Assembly: GCF_963665995.1 (NCBI RefSeq)
Contig: NZ_OY762512.1
Span: 1,116,001-1,180,000 of the forward strand
DNA: 64,000 bases
Direction of reading: 5' to 3'
Origin: Pleurocapsa sp. FMAR1
GTDB lineage: Bacteria > Cyanobacteriota > Cyanobacteriia > Cyanobacteriales > Xenococcaceae
A program made the position numbers and the translations under genes. Below the pieces are notes generated by a model, which saw only the letters and a program-made list of their open reading frames with translations, was not told the DNA's origin and ran no database searches. This document shows, piece after piece, positions 1 to 8,487 of the stretch. Position 1 is the stretch's first letter; each line of letters opens with the position of its first letter.

Positions 1-1
1 C

Positions 2-748
2 GTCAGAAAATACTCAGGCAAACCTTTATTTGCTGTCGGGGAATACTGGTCAGATAATATTGAAGCCTTGCAACACTTTATTGATACTACAGGTGGAGAC
101 GTGGCTTTGTTTGATGCACCTTTGCACTATAACTTTACTGAAGCTGGTAAAGCAGGCAACAATTTCGATATGCGTCAAATATTTGATGGCACATTAGTTG
201 AATATCAGCCTACTTTGGCAGTAACTTTAGTCGAAAATCATGATTCTCAACCTTTGCAGTCTTTAGAATCTGTAGTGGAATCTTGGTTTAAACCCTTGGC
301 TTATGCCTTAATTCTGTTAAGGAGAGATGGCTATCCCTGTGTTTTTTATGCTGACTACTATGGCGCACATTACAAAGACACTGGCAGAGATGGACAAGAG
401 TATGAAATCTTTATGGAATCCCATCAATGGCTGATTGATAAATTTCTTCAGACACGCCAAGAGTATGCTTACGGTGAGCAGTACGATTACTTCGATCATG
501 CCAACTGTATTGGCTGGACAAGACTGGGTGATGAAGAACATCCAGGAGGAATAGCAGTGGTTTTGAGCAATGGTGGAGACGGTACTAAATGGATGGAAGT
601 TGGTGAACCTAATCACACCTACGTTGACCTAACCGAACACATAGAAGAACCAGTTACTACCAATGAAGAAGGCTGGGCTGATTTTCATTGTCTAGCGGGT
701 TCGGTTTCTGTTTGGATTCCCAAATCATCCGATTTACTAGATTCTTAG
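2..748 (+). CDS. alpha-amylase, liquefying/cytoplasmic type (GH13), C-terminal part
   Basis: The reading frame is already open at the window edge, so only about the last 248 residues are visible. The GH13 acid/base glutamate lies in the GEYW motif about 13 residues in, and the transition-state aspartate in VENHDSQPLQS about 70 residues later. The following WFKPLAYALILLR segment and the small domain C are typical of the B. licheniformis/AmyS type enzyme that hydrolyses internal alpha-1,4 bonds of starch or glycogen. The barrel part with the nucleophile Asp lies outside the window. The C-terminus ends normally in a beta domain with no anchor. It probably acts on storage glycogen in the cytosol; no signal peptide can be judged. 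Confidence 0.9.
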   Translation, partial: VRKYSGKPLFAVGEYWSDNIEALQHFIDTTGGDVALFDAPLHYNFTEAGKAGNNFDMRQIFDGTLVEYQPTLAVTLVENHDSQPLQSLESVVESWFKPLAYALILLRRDGYPCVFYADYYGAHYKDTGRDGQEYEIFMESHQWLIDKFLQTRQEYAYGEQYDYFDHANCIGWTRLGDEEHPGGIAVVLSNGGDGTKWMEVGEPNHTYVDLTEHIEEPVTTNEEGWADFHCLAGSVSVWIPKSSDLLDS

Positions 749-921
749 ATCTCTAAAATTGCGATCGCCCATCTTCTTTACTAAAGTATTCAAGAAGTGG
801 GCATTTTGCTTTGTTTGATTACAGCGAATTTCAGTTGAGTAGAATTTATAATCTATAATTTATAACCTATAACCCATTGGTAACTGCTGTAAACAAAGCA
901 AAGATAATTTAAGGTTTGTGA

Positions 922-1251
922 TTAATTATCTACACCATCAATCGATGGAGTCTTAATTTCATTTAAATTAAGTTTTTCGGCGACGCTTTCTGAGTTAGTT
1001 TTGGCTTCGGCTTCAGCTTCAGCCTGTTGTGATAATTCTGCCTGTAATCGATTGCGGTTTGCTTTTGCTGATTCATACTCAGTACCGCTTAGAGGTTTCT
1101 CTTCTGGTATGCCTACCGTATCCCTTTCTAAAACTTCGGCAAAAGCGGTATTTTGGCGCTCAACTGCGCTCGCTGAACCAAGAAATAAAACAAGCGAAAT
1201 TAAGCATACAGCCAAAAGACGGCGAAAATCAACTTTCGATAAGATAAACAT
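922..1251 (-). CDS. small secreted or lumenal protein of unknown function
   Basis: A 109-residue protein. Residues 1-30 form a basic start (LSKVDFRR) and a hydrophobic core (LLAVCLISLVLFLGSASA), a convincing Sec signal peptide with a likely AxA cleavage near position 30. The mature part is short, charged and helix-prone: a conserved-looking ERDTVGIPEEKPLSGTEYE stretch, then an Ala/Glu-rich run. It has no cysteines or enzymatic motif. It stands alone between the amylase and the antiporter, both on the other strand. I do not recognise the family; the composition suggests a small helical periplasmic or thylakoid-lumen protein. Confidence 0.65.
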   Translation of the reverse strand: MFILSKVDFRRLLAVCLISLVLFLGSASAVERQNTAFAEVLERDTVGIPEEKPLSGTEYESAKANRNRLQAELSQQAEAEAEAKTNSESVAEKLNLNEIKTPSIDGVDN

Positions 1252-1451
1252 TTTTTGTTTAAGGCGATTTAATTATATTTCAAGTATCTATTAACTCAGT
1301 ATCTTGTGCTAATTAGTATCCTTCGCAAGATTGACTTTTACAAAATTATACTTTCAAATCACCAACACCTAATTTGGATATCTAGCCATCGATTGATTTA
1401 ATCGTTTTTAAGATTAAGTTAGGTTGAGGCTGCTTTAACAAAACGATAATA

Positions 1452-2708
1452 ATGGACACTTATATTCTCAGCCTATTAGTAATAGGATTGCTGTTATTGG
1501 CAGTAACCCTTGGTTCTGGCTGGATCAAAAGACTACCTCTTTCTTATGCCTTAATTTATTTAGTAGTCGGTATTTCACTTGGTTCTTATGGGTTTGGATT
1601 AATCAAAGTTAAACCAGATACGCAATTTTTAGAAAGATTAACCGAATTTGTTGTTATTGTCTCTGTATTTGGCTGTGGACTTAAAATTAATCGTCCCCTT
1701 AAATTTTGGGCATGGCAATCGACGATTAGATTAATTGGGTTATTAATGCCGATCTCTATTTTAGCCCTAACGCTGGCTGCTCATTATATTTTAGGCATGA
1801 ATTGGGGGGCTGCGGTACTGTTGGGGGCAATACTAGCACCTACCGACCCTGTATTAGCTTCAGAGGTACAGCTTGCCCACGTAGAAGATAAGGACGAGTT
1901 GCGCTTTGCCTTGACTTCTGAAGGAGGTTTAAATGATTCTTTGGCGTTTCCCTTTGTTTATTTTGGCATTTATGGGTTCAAAGATTCTAACTGGGACAAC
2001 TGGTTTAAAAGCTGGGTAGCAGTTGATTTACTTTGGGCGATCGCAGCAGGGATTATTATGGGTATAGTGGTGGCAAAAGCATTAGTCTGGATCGATCGCA
2101 CTCTTCAAAAACGTCGCCAAGCAGATGAACTATTAGAAGACTTTGTGGCTATAAGTATTATTTTGTTAACCTACTCTTTGACTGAATTAGTCAATGGCTA
2201 TGGCTTTTTAGCGGTATTTGTGGCAGGTTTAGTGGTGCAGCGCAGTTACTTTGTCGAACAGGAAAAACGCATGGCGCAGCTAGAATTTACCGAACAAATA
2301 GAAAAGTTATTAGAAGTAACGGCAATCGTCGTTTTAGGCACAATTTTATTGGTTGAACCGATGCTTAAATATGCAGGAGAATCTTTATTAATTGCAGGGT
2401 TGCTATTTCTAATCATTCGTCCTTTTGGAGTCTGGCTAAGTACGTTGGGAGGAGGTTTACCAAAAACAACTCGTAGTCTCATGGGTTGGTTTGGCATCAA
2501 AGGGTTAGGTTCACTTTATTATCTGACCTATGCTTTGGGCGAGGGAGTTACAGGAGAAGTAGCCGAAGAAATTGCTTGGATTACCTACACTGTGATCGTC
2601 TTGTCTGTTATCGCCCACGGTATTAGTGCTTATCCTTTGATGGCTTGGTATGAAAATCTCAAAAATAAAGATCAAAAACCGAATAAAGCTTCCAATCATT
2701 TAGTTTAA
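1452..2708 (+). CDS. cation:proton antiporter, CPA1/NhaP type
   Basis: A 418-residue polytopic protein with about 11-12 hydrophobic helices. The ion-binding region is intact: APTDPVLA around residues 129-136 and SEGGLNDSLAFP around 156-167, the Asn-Asp pair (161-162) being diagnostic of electroneutral CPA1 Na+(K+)/H+ exchangers. It exchanges monovalent cations for protons across the plasma or thylakoid membrane and so contributes to pH and salt balance. The C-terminus is short, with no TrkA or CBS tail. The ATG has no strong Shine-Dalgarno in front. It is monocistronic: the next gene starts 129 bases downstream. Substrate preference cannot be read from the sequence. Confidence 0.88.
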   Translation: MDTYILSLLVIGLLLLAVTLGSGWIKRLPLSYALIYLVVGISLGSYGFGLIKVKPDTQFLERLTEFVVIVSVFGCGLKINRPLKFWAWQSTIRLIGLLMPISILALTLAAHYILGMNWGAAVLLGAILAPTDPVLASEVQLAHVEDKDELRFALTSEGGLNDSLAFPFVYFGIYGFKDSNWDNWFKSWVAVDLLWAIAAGIIMGIVVAKALVWIDRTLQKRRQADELLEDFVAISIILLTYSLTELVNGYGFLAVFVAGLVVQRSYFVEQEKRMAQLEFTEQIEKLLEVTAIVVLGTILLVEPMLKYAGESLLIAGLLFLIIRPFGVWLSTLGGGLPKTTRSLMGWFGIKGLGSLYYLTYALGEGVTGEVAEEIAWITYTVIVLSVIAHGISAYPLMAWYENLKNKDQKPNKASNHLV

Positions 2709-2837
2709 AAGGAATAAAATTAACTTTAGTCATTTTGAAAATCAGGATGACTAAATTACTCTATCCCTCTTACGATAGAGCTAATTTTGGACAAAATTAT
2801 TTAGGGTAGAAAAAATCTGTATGTTTTATTTAATAAT

Positions 2838-3854
2838 ATGACTCGTTCAGCTTGTTTGATTTTCAATCCTGTTGCTGGACAAGGCAACTCAGAGCAGGAC
2901 TTAGCCACGATTAAACGCATTTTAGAGCCAGAATTTGAGCTTGATATACAATTTACCACTAAAGAAATAAGCGGTGGCGAATTAGCTCGTAAAGCAGTAG
3001 CAAACAATGCAGAGATAATAATTGCCTCTGGGGGAGACGGGACGGTTTCAATGGTAGCTGAAGCTTTGATCAATACAGATATTCCTTTAGGTGCGATCGC
3101 TAGAGGTACGGCAAATGCTTTTGCTAATGCCTTGGAGATACCCGACACCATCGAAGCAGCCTGTAAAGTAATTGTCGATGGTGCTACCAAAAAAGTAGAT
3201 GCAGCAATATGCAATGACAAACCAATGATTTTGCTGGCGGGAATTGGTTTTGAAGCTGAAACCGTAGAAGATGCCGATCGCGAGGCAAAAAATCGTTTGG
3301 GAATGTTAGCTTATGTACTATCAGGCTTAAAGCAGCTAAGAGAATTTGAAAAGTTTAAGGCTACCATTGAAACTGATGACAAAGTAATTAAGGTAGCTGT
3401 TAATGCTATCACTATTGCTAATGCTGCTCCCCCAAGCTCTGTATTGGCTCAGGGTACAGCAGGAGTAGTTTATGATGATGGGCTATTAGATGTCACTATT
3501 ATTGCTGCTGAGACAAGAGCAGGAGCGATCGCGATCTCCTATCATCTTTTGCAAAGTGCCAGTAATGGTGAAGCTGCCGAAAGAGATGATGTTGGCTATC
3601 TACGAACTAAATGGATAAAGGTTACTACAGATCCACCTCAAAAAGTTGTTTTAGATGGGGAAATTGTTGGTTCAACTCCTATCGAGATTAAATGTATACC
3701 AGAAGGCTTAACGGTATTTACTCCCGTAGAAGAAGTTATTCAAGCTGAAGAGAGATTGGAACATCTAGCAGGAATACAAATAGAAAATAAGGAAGCTACA
3801 TCTGAATCTGAGACTATTGTAGAAACAGACAACAGTAAAATTATTAGCGATTAA
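2838..3854 (+). CDS. YegS/BmrU-type lipid (diacylglycerol-like) kinase
   Basis: A 338-residue cytosolic protein of the diacylglycerol-kinase catalytic superfamily. The N-terminus carries the NPVAGQGN nucleotide loop (10-17) and the hallmark SGGDGT motif (64-69); residues 105-112 (ARGTANAF) form the next conserved block. The C-terminal beta-sandwich includes VVLDGE. The family phosphorylates lipid alcohols using ATP. The last 45 residues are an acidic, low-complexity tail rich in Glu, Thr and Ser that is longer than usual. The natural substrate (diacylglycerol, a sphingoid or another prenyl/glycerolipid) is not predictable from motifs. Confidence 0.88.
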   Translation: MTRSACLIFNPVAGQGNSEQDLATIKRILEPEFELDIQFTTKEISGGELARKAVANNAEIIIASGGDGTVSMVAEALINTDIPLGAIARGTANAFANALEIPDTIEAACKVIVDGATKKVDAAICNDKPMILLAGIGFEAETVEDADREAKNRLGMLAYVLSGLKQLREFEKFKATIETDDKVIKVAVNAITIANAAPPSSVLAQGTAGVVYDDGLLDVTIIAAETRAGAIAISYHLLQSASNGEAAERDDVGYLRTKWIKVTTDPPQKVVLDGEIVGSTPIEIKCIPEGLTVFTPVEEVIQAEERLEHLAGIQIENKEATSESETIVETDNSKIISD

Positions 3855-3923
3855 AAACAGGCTTATTCTATAATTTGTGTTAACTAGCTTGCCCAAATAT
3901 AAAAAGCTTCGGACTAAATAATT

Positions 3924-3983
3924 TTGGTGGGCATAAGTAGCGATTTTATTAAGAACATAATTGTTTTTCCTGCCCACCCTACA
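3924..3983. repeat. short MITE-like inverted repeat with TGGGCA ends, copy 1
   Basis: A 60-base AT-rich core is bounded by GGTGGGCA on the left and TGCCCACCCTACA on the right, so the ends are inverted repeats of each other. A second element with the same ends lies at 6624-6687, with an unrelated core. It is the only recognisable structure in the 302-base gap between the lipid kinase and hsp20. The size and ends fit a non-autonomous palindromic element of the kind common in cyanobacteria. Confidence 0.6.
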
Positions 3984-4156
3984 GCTGATAGTTGTTTATT
4001 GTTCATGGAAAAAATTGGGTTTTCTACAAATATTTGTTCTGGTATAACACGCTACTAATAAAGGCAATAAATCACACTTCCAGTCAATAAATATTTTTCT
4101 TAAGATGGTATCAAAGCTAGAAAAAAATAAAAACGAATTCATCGAAGAAATTAATT

Positions 4157-4615
4157 ATGGCAATTGTTCGCTATAACCATTGGACAGAAACAAACTCTTT
4201 TCAACGTCAATTAAATCGTATATTTGATGATACTTCAACCCCTGCTACTTTTGCCGAGTTGGCTAACTTTTCTAAAGCTCCTGCTGCTGAACTTACAGAA
4301 ACAGAATCAGCATTAATTCTCAAGTTAGAAGTTCCGCGAATGCAGCCTGGAGACATTGATATCAAAGCAACAGCCAAAAGCATTTCCATCCAAGGCGATC
4401 GCCAGCCTGAAGTTCAATCAGAATCAGCAGATAAAACTCGTTCTAAGTTCCACTATGATAGTTTTCCAAGAGTAATTTTTCTACCTGTGCCAATTCAAAA
4501 TACTGAAGTCAAAGCTGAATACAAAGATGGTATTCTTCACCTAACACTACCTAAAGCTGAGGATGAGAAAAACAGGGTTATTAAAGTTAATTTGTTAGAT
4601 TCAGCACATAGCTAA
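4157..4615 (+). CDS. hspA: small heat shock protein, Hsp20/alpha-crystallin family
   Basis: A 152-residue protein with a short N-terminal arm (NRIFDD helix near 23-28), an alpha-crystallin domain from about residue 47 to 140, and a C-terminal VIKVNL segment that can act as the I/V-x-I/V anchor for oligomers. The class A signature region (ILKLEVPRMQPGDIDIKA) is present. It is an ATP-independent holdase that keeps unfolding proteins soluble and can associate with thylakoid membranes. No CIRCE element is visible upstream, and the leader just before the ATG is AT-rich with weak pairing potential. Monocistronic, with a hairpin downstream. Confidence 0.92.
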   Translation: MAIVRYNHWTETNSFQRQLNRIFDDTSTPATFAELANFSKAPAAELTETESALILKLEVPRMQPGDIDIKATAKSISIQGDRQPEVQSESADKTRSKFHYDSFPRVIFLPVPIQNTEVKAEYKDGILHLTLPKAEDEKNRVIKVNLLDSAHS

Positions 4616-4659
4616 CTGAGTTACTAAGTAGAGTCTAATAAGTTCTACAATTCCATTTA

Positions 4660-4703
4660 GAAAACGCTAGCCAGTCTAGTTTTTACTAAGCTGGTTTTCT
4701 TTA
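4660..4703 (+). terminator. hairpin downstream of hsp20
   Basis: Arms GAAAAC and GTTTTC enclose a second pairing CCAG/CTGG around an AT-rich loop, followed by TTTAAC. It lies 45 bases after the hsp20 stop and no other gene is nearby, so it probably terminates the hsp20 transcript. Confidence 0.5.
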
Positions 4704-4844
4704 ACTTATTTTAAGCTGATGTATTGTTGTATTTAATTGGATGTATAAATTAAATACGTCATTAGATAGACGAAGAAGATCGAAATAACGGATATTCTAA
4801 TTCCAACAAGTAAAAACAATAAATAAATTTTTAGGAGCAAACAC

Positions 4845-5123
4845 ATGGGTATTATAGCTTGGTTAGTTTTAGGATTAATTGCAGGTGGATTAGCAAAATT
4901 AATCTATCCTGGACATCAGGGTGGCGGCATTTTTGCTACACTCGGCTTGGGAATTTTAGGTGCATTAGTTGGAGGCTACCTTGGATCAATGCTACTAGGT
5001 AGTGGCTCAGGAGCAGGAGCAGCCTCTGTAGGAGCTTTAACAATTCCTGGTGTTATCTTCGCTGTGTTGGGCGCAATGCTACTTATCTTTATTTGGGGTC
5101 TGATTACCCGTCGTGCTGCCTAG
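4845..5123 (+). CDS. GlsB/YeaQ/YmgE family stress-response membrane protein
   Basis: A 92-residue glycine-rich integral membrane protein with three hydrophobic helices (about 3-20, 28-52 and 63-88). The opening IIAWLVLGLIAGGLAKLI and the LGLGILGALVGGYLG motif match the transglycosylase-associated/GlsB family, whose members are induced by general or acid stress; no enzyme activity is established. A strong ribosome site (TTAGGAGC) lies 6 bases before the ATG. It is followed by a clear intrinsic terminator, so it is probably monocistronic. It follows hsp20, in keeping with a stress-linked neighbourhood. Confidence 0.9.
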   Translation: MGIIAWLVLGLIAGGLAKLIYPGHQGGGIFATLGLGILGALVGGYLGSMLLGSGSGAGAASVGALTIPGVIFAVLGAMLLIFIWGLITRRAA

Positions 5124-5194
5124 TATCAGCGCACCAACTGATTAAGTAGTTTGGTATATTCCTTCGTAGTCATCATTTATATAGTCATTATTTT

Positions 5195-5225
5195 GGGGAC
5201 GTTAATTTAACGTCTCCATTTTTTG
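5195..5225 (+). terminator. intrinsic terminator after the GlsB gene
   Basis: GGGGACGTTAA pairs with TTAACGTCTCC and is followed at once by ATTTTTTGG, a canonical stem plus U-run on the plus strand 70 bases after the stop codon. Confidence 0.85.
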
Positions 5226-5405
5226 GCGATAAATTTCTTATGCGATCTCCAAACTGGAGTTTGAGCAATGCTTATTGTTTGAGCCTTGTTATTGATTGGT
5301 TGAGTAATAGGTAGTGGGTAGTAGATAGCGGGTCATCATTACCCATTACCTAAATTAAGATCTACTGAGCGCAATTGTTGACCGAGAAGTATTGGGAGTT
5401 TAAAG

Positions 5406-5876
5406 ATGTCTTTCTCAATTTGGCAACAGCCAGAGATTATTCGCTGGAGTCAAATTTTGACCAGAAATTTCAAGCAATTGCTAAACAAAGACTTGGTTGC
5501 GTCTGCAAATACACCAGAGCAATTAGCTCAAACGTTGTTTGATGCACCTTTTGTTGTAGTTTCTCATGGAACTCAAGCAGATCCTATTTTAAATTACGGC
5601 AATCAGATGGCTTTGCAACTATGGTCAATAAGTTGGGATGAATTTGTTACAACCCCTTCTCGTCTTACAGCCGAACCTGTCAATCGATCTGTCAGGGCGC
5701 AAATGCTAGAGCAAGCAGCAAAGCAGGGATATATTGATAATTATCAGGGAATACGTATTTCTCGTACTGGTCAAAGATTTCTAATCGAACAGGCGATAAT
5801 CTGGAATTTAACTGACGAATTTGGCAAAAAGTGTGGGCAAGCAGCCACTTTTTCTGATTGGAAACTGCTAGGGTGA
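5406..5876 (+). CDS. MEKHLA domain protein
   Basis: A 156-residue soluble protein that is essentially one MEKHLA domain, a PAS-like fold also found at the C-terminus of plant HD-ZIP III factors and as stand-alone proteins in cyanobacteria. Recognisable stretches are the Trp-rich start, the DAPFVVVSHGTQADPILNYGN core (48-68) and the TSRLTAEPVNRSVRAQML-like helix near 92-110. A role in redox or light sensing has been suggested for the family, but no ligand-binding residue can be assigned here. No operon partner: the flanking gaps are 282 and 152 bases. Confidence 0.85.
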   Translation: MSFSIWQQPEIIRWSQILTRNFKQLLNKDLVASANTPEQLAQTLFDAPFVVVSHGTQADPILNYGNQMALQLWSISWDEFVTTPSRLTAEPVNRSVRAQMLEQAAKQGYIDNYQGIRISRTGQRFLIEQAIIWNLTDEFGKKCGQAATFSDWKLLG

Positions 5877-6028
5877 CTACTGATTACCAATCAAGAGTAG
5901 GGATTAGCAGGTAAATTAAAAACATCCAAAATTTTGTTAACTGTTGGGTATTTTAGGTAGATAGATGTGTGAAAATTACAGTAATCATAAATATTAAGTT
6001 AACAAAATAAACTATACTGCGATCGCTC

Positions 6029-6565
6029 ATGAATGAGAATCTACCTGTAATATATATTTCCGCTTTACTTGCCATACTTGTTCTCGCTGCTATTTATATT
6101 TTGCGCGAAGTAATTAGAACTCGTAAGCAAGAAACCACTTTCTCTCGTCTACAAAGCAAACTTAAAAACGAAAAAGGCACTGCTGAAGAATATTACGAAC
6201 TAGGTAGTCTTTATTTAGATAAAAAACTGTTTGTTCAATCTCTTAACCTGCTCAAAAAAGCGTTAAAAGTAGATAAAGAACTACCATCAGAAAATCAAGC
6301 TTTAATTCACAATGCCATGGGCTATGCTTACTTTGCTCAAGAACAATACGACATTGCTATCAGAGAATATAAAGAGGCACTAAAGCTATATCCAGAATAT
6401 GTGATTGCTCTAAACAATTTGGGCAATGTCTATGAGAAAAAGCAGATGATCGTTAAAGCGGTAGAAACTTATAGAGAAGCTACCAAATACAATCCTGAAA
6501 ACGATACTGCTAAGCAACGCCTCAAGTCTCTTGAAAAACGCCTAGTTCCTTCCAAATCAAAATAG
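6029..6565 (+). CDS. ycf37: photosystem I assembly protein Ycf37 (TPR protein)
   Basis: A 178-residue protein with one N-terminal membrane anchor (VIYISALLAILVLAAIYIL, 6-24) and then three tetratricopeptide units, the clearest being IHNAMGYAYFAQEQYDIAI and ALNNLGNVYEKKQMI. This layout and the RLQSKLKNEKGTAEEYYELG linker match cyanobacterial Ycf37, a homologue of plant PYG7, which supports assembly or stability of photosystem I at the thylakoid. The C-terminus is basic. The gene is single on the plus strand and convergent with the Tab2-like gene, itself linked to PSI and PSII protein synthesis, so the two form a photosystem biogenesis neighbourhood. Confidence 0.87.
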   Translation: MNENLPVIYISALLAILVLAAIYILREVIRTRKQETTFSRLQSKLKNEKGTAEEYYELGSLYLDKKLFVQSLNLLKKALKVDKELPSENQALIHNAMGYAYFAQEQYDIAIREYKEALKLYPEYVIALNNLGNVYEKKQMIVKAVETYREATKYNPENDTAKQRLKSLEKRLVPSKSK

Positions 6566-6623
6566 CTTTGTATTATTTAGCAGTCAACATTTAACATTTA
6601 TCCTCCTTCAAGGACATAGTAAA

Positions 6624-6687
6624 TGTAGGGTGGGCAAAACTTAAGTTTATAATTTGAACTTGTTTGGATAATACTTTTGCCCACCCA
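6624..6687. repeat. short MITE-like inverted repeat with TGGGCA ends, copy 2
   Basis: A 64-base element that begins TGTAGGGTGGGCA and ends TGCCCACCCA. Its ends match the element at 3924-3983 while the AT-rich core differs. It sits exactly in the gap between two convergent genes (ycf37 and the Tab2-like gene), a tolerated site, and may also act as a bidirectional hairpin. Confidence 0.6.
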
Positions 6688-6697
6688 AAGTTGAATA

Positions 6698-7567
6698 CTA
6701 CTCTTTAAGTAGCCAAAATCCTGCAAAGGATTCAGAATCAGGAGATGATTGAACAGCCAAAAAGTGAACCCCAGCAGCTTTTTGTTTGGCTTTTTCAAAA
6801 TCTTCTGCTTGTTTGACAGTTTCTTTGTTGGTTAGATTAACTAGCGTCCAACTATCGCTTAATCCAGTTTCTAAGCGTAACTGGGGGCGCATATCTTTTT
6901 CTAAGTTTAAATAACCCATTTCTAAACCAGACATCCAGGCAGCTAAGGGTGTAGCACGGAGAGAATAGATAATTAAGCCAGGAATAATAGTATCTGAGGC
7001 TATATTAAGCAGAGAAAGAGCAAAGGATTCTTGAAAAGCAATATCCCATTCTTTCATGTTATCAAAGTCCGTTGCGCTGAGGCTCACAAAAATCCATTTG
7101 TCTCCGCGATCTCCCTTTACAGCATCGGGTAAAGAAATAGCATTTAGGGGCGGGTACTGCACGGAAGGAGCATTGGCAGTATTGAGATCGAATCCTGATT
7201 CTTGGGGATAGACATTTTTGATGCGTTCTTCCAGCCATTTGTTAAGAGCATAGGTGCGACGGCTAGGGACGGGATTTATGCCCACATCGTTGCAGGCTTT
7301 AACAATCATATTATTCATCTGACGGCGAAAAAAGCGAATTTTTCTAGGGGTAGTTTCGGCAAGGGCGATCGCTTTTTCAATAGCTTCTTTCAACCACAAT
7401 GAGTTAACCGTTTTGCTCGAACAGTATTGAGCATATTTAAATAGAGTATCAGGCGATCGCGCAATATCGTCAGAACTTTCACAGATTAGCAATTCCCAAA
7501 GCTTTTTTCCCTCTTCGTCTAATATTGGACGTGAATAAAAATCTAATTCCCAAACTGTATTGCCCAT
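6698..7567 (-). CDS. Tab2/Atab2 family RNA-binding protein
   Basis: A protein of 289 residues when read from the ATG at 7567, which gives the family N-terminus MGNTVWELDFYSRPILDE; an upstream in-frame start adds five residues unlike the family. Conserved blocks are KKLWELLICES (about 20-30), RRQMNNMI and the C-terminal FAGFWLLKE. Tab2 in Chlamydomonas binds the psaB leader and Atab2 in Arabidopsis supports translation of PSI and PSII mRNAs, so a role in photosystem protein synthesis is inferred. It is soluble with no signal peptide. Convergent to ycf37, with a small MITE between them. Confidence 0.85.
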   Translation of the reverse strand: MGNTVWELDFYSRPILDEEGKKLWELLICESSDDIARSPDTLFKYAQYCSSKTVNSLWLKEAIEKAIALAETTPRKIRFFRRQMNNMIVKACNDVGINPVPSRRTYALNKWLEERIKNVYPQESGFDLNTANAPSVQYPPLNAISLPDAVKGDRGDKWIFVSLSATDFDNMKEWDIAFQESFALSLLNIASDTIIPGLIIYSLRATPLAAWMSGLEMGYLNLEKDMRPQLRLETGLSDSWTLVNLTNKETVKQAEDFEKAKQKAAGVHFLAVQSSPDSESFAGFWLLKE

Positions 7568-7803
7568 ACTCACCAATAACAATTAATTTTTAAATATATA
7601 ATTAAACTCAGTTATTAGTTTACAGATATATCTGTCATGACGGTAATTAAAAAACCTCAGAAACCAGAATTTCTAAGGCTGTAATCAAAAAACCAAATTT
7701 TAATAAATATCTCAGAGATAGTTTTACATTCGATATCCCTACACTACAGACAACTTCATGCTAATGTCGGTAAACAAAATGTACATACCATCGTCTAGAG
7801 AAT

Positions 7804-8109
7804 CTAGATTATACCCGTGCCTTTACCGCCAGGTGTATTGATATCTTTTAATTCTTCAGCACGTTCAGCTTTTTCAGCTTCTTGCTTTTCTCGTAAATCG
7901 CCTGGTTCTTCAATATACATTTCAGGCTCAACAGCATAATTATTAGCTAAACCTTCTCTGTCTACTGTTTGACCATCAGTTGCATCTAAATCCCCTTCAC
8001 CTTGAGAAGTATCTTTAAAGTCTTCTCCCTCTCTTTCCATTCTGGCTGCTGTTTCGGCGGAGGTAATACCACGGTCATAGTTAGCGTCGTTGGGCGTTTT
8101 GTTTTCCAT
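7804..8109 (-). CDS. acidic, probably disordered protein of unknown function
   Basis: A 101-residue, strongly acidic, hydrophilic protein with no hydrophobic segment and no cysteine. Distinct parts: an Asn/Asp-rich head with YDRGITSAETAARM, a Gly/Asp centre (GEGDLDATDGQT) and a charged Glu/Lys/Arg helix (about 75-90), then GGKGTGII at the end. It may be disordered or stress-associated. Upstream of its ATG lies TAAGAGAAACACGAC, a moderate ribosome site. The Psb35-like gene starts on the same strand about 60 bases upstream, so they may be co-transcribed. Family not recognised. Confidence 0.6.
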   Translation of the reverse strand: MENKTPNDANYDRGITSAETAARMEREGEDFKDTSQGEGDLDATDGQTVDREGLANNYAVEPEMYIEEPGDLREKQEAEKAERAEELKDINTPGGKGTGII

Positions 8110-8171
8110 GTCGTGTTTCTCTTAAATTTTGTTATTATAGTACATTGGAAGTACCAAAGATTTTGCGACGA

Positions 8172-8354
8172 TTACTTATCAACTTTAGGAACAATATCAG
8201 GACGCTCTTTATCTTCCCAGCCAGCAGGACGTTTGGAATTGTACCAAGCAATAGAACCAATGCTCACCGCAGCAATAAAGCCTACAACTAATGCTCCTGT
8301 TGCTAAATAAGGAAAGTGAGGTCCGGCGTCGGCAATCTGTAGTAAAAGATTCAT
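8172..8354 (-). CDS. psb35: Psb35-like small photosystem II assembly protein
   Basis: A 60-residue protein with a short lumen- or periplasm-facing N-terminus (IADAGPHFPYL), one transmembrane helix (about 17-39, ATGALVVGFIAAVSIGSIAW) and a basic, hydrophilic tail (YNSKRPAGWEDKERPDIVP). It resembles what I recall of Synechocystis Ssl2148 (Psb35), a single-span protein that stabilises the CP47 assembly module with high-light-inducible proteins. The naming rests on remembered family resemblance, not an alignment. If it is wrong, it is still a conserved-looking single-span thylakoid-type protein. A ribosome site is weak (AGGGAAAAC upstream). Confidence 0.6.
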   Translation of the reverse strand: MNLLLQIADAGPHFPYLATGALVVGFIAAVSIGSIAWYNSKRPAGWEDKERPDIVPKVDK

Positions 8355-8422
8355 AAACTAGTTTTCCCTGTTATTTTTTATTTTAATTAACTATTAACTT
8401 TATATCACCAATCTTATCTACT

Positions 8423-8458
8423 GCATCTTTCTTTTTATAGATATAAGAAGAAAGATGC
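8423..8458 (-). terminator. 11-base-pair hairpin after the NarL-type regulator
   Basis: GCATCTTTCTT pairs perfectly with AAGAAAGATGC across a 14-base AT loop. It sits 30 bases downstream of the response-regulator stop on the minus strand and before the psb35-like gene. The U-run is poor, so it may be a terminator or a processing/stability hairpin. Confidence 0.5.
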
Positions 8459-8487
8459 AAATCCTGCTGATGATAGATCTTTCTTTC

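Noticed and set aside
317-616. A 99-codon open frame on the minus strand opposite the amylase
   Set aside because: It lies wholly within the amylase gene, has no ribosome site and no family character; it is the shadow of a real gene.
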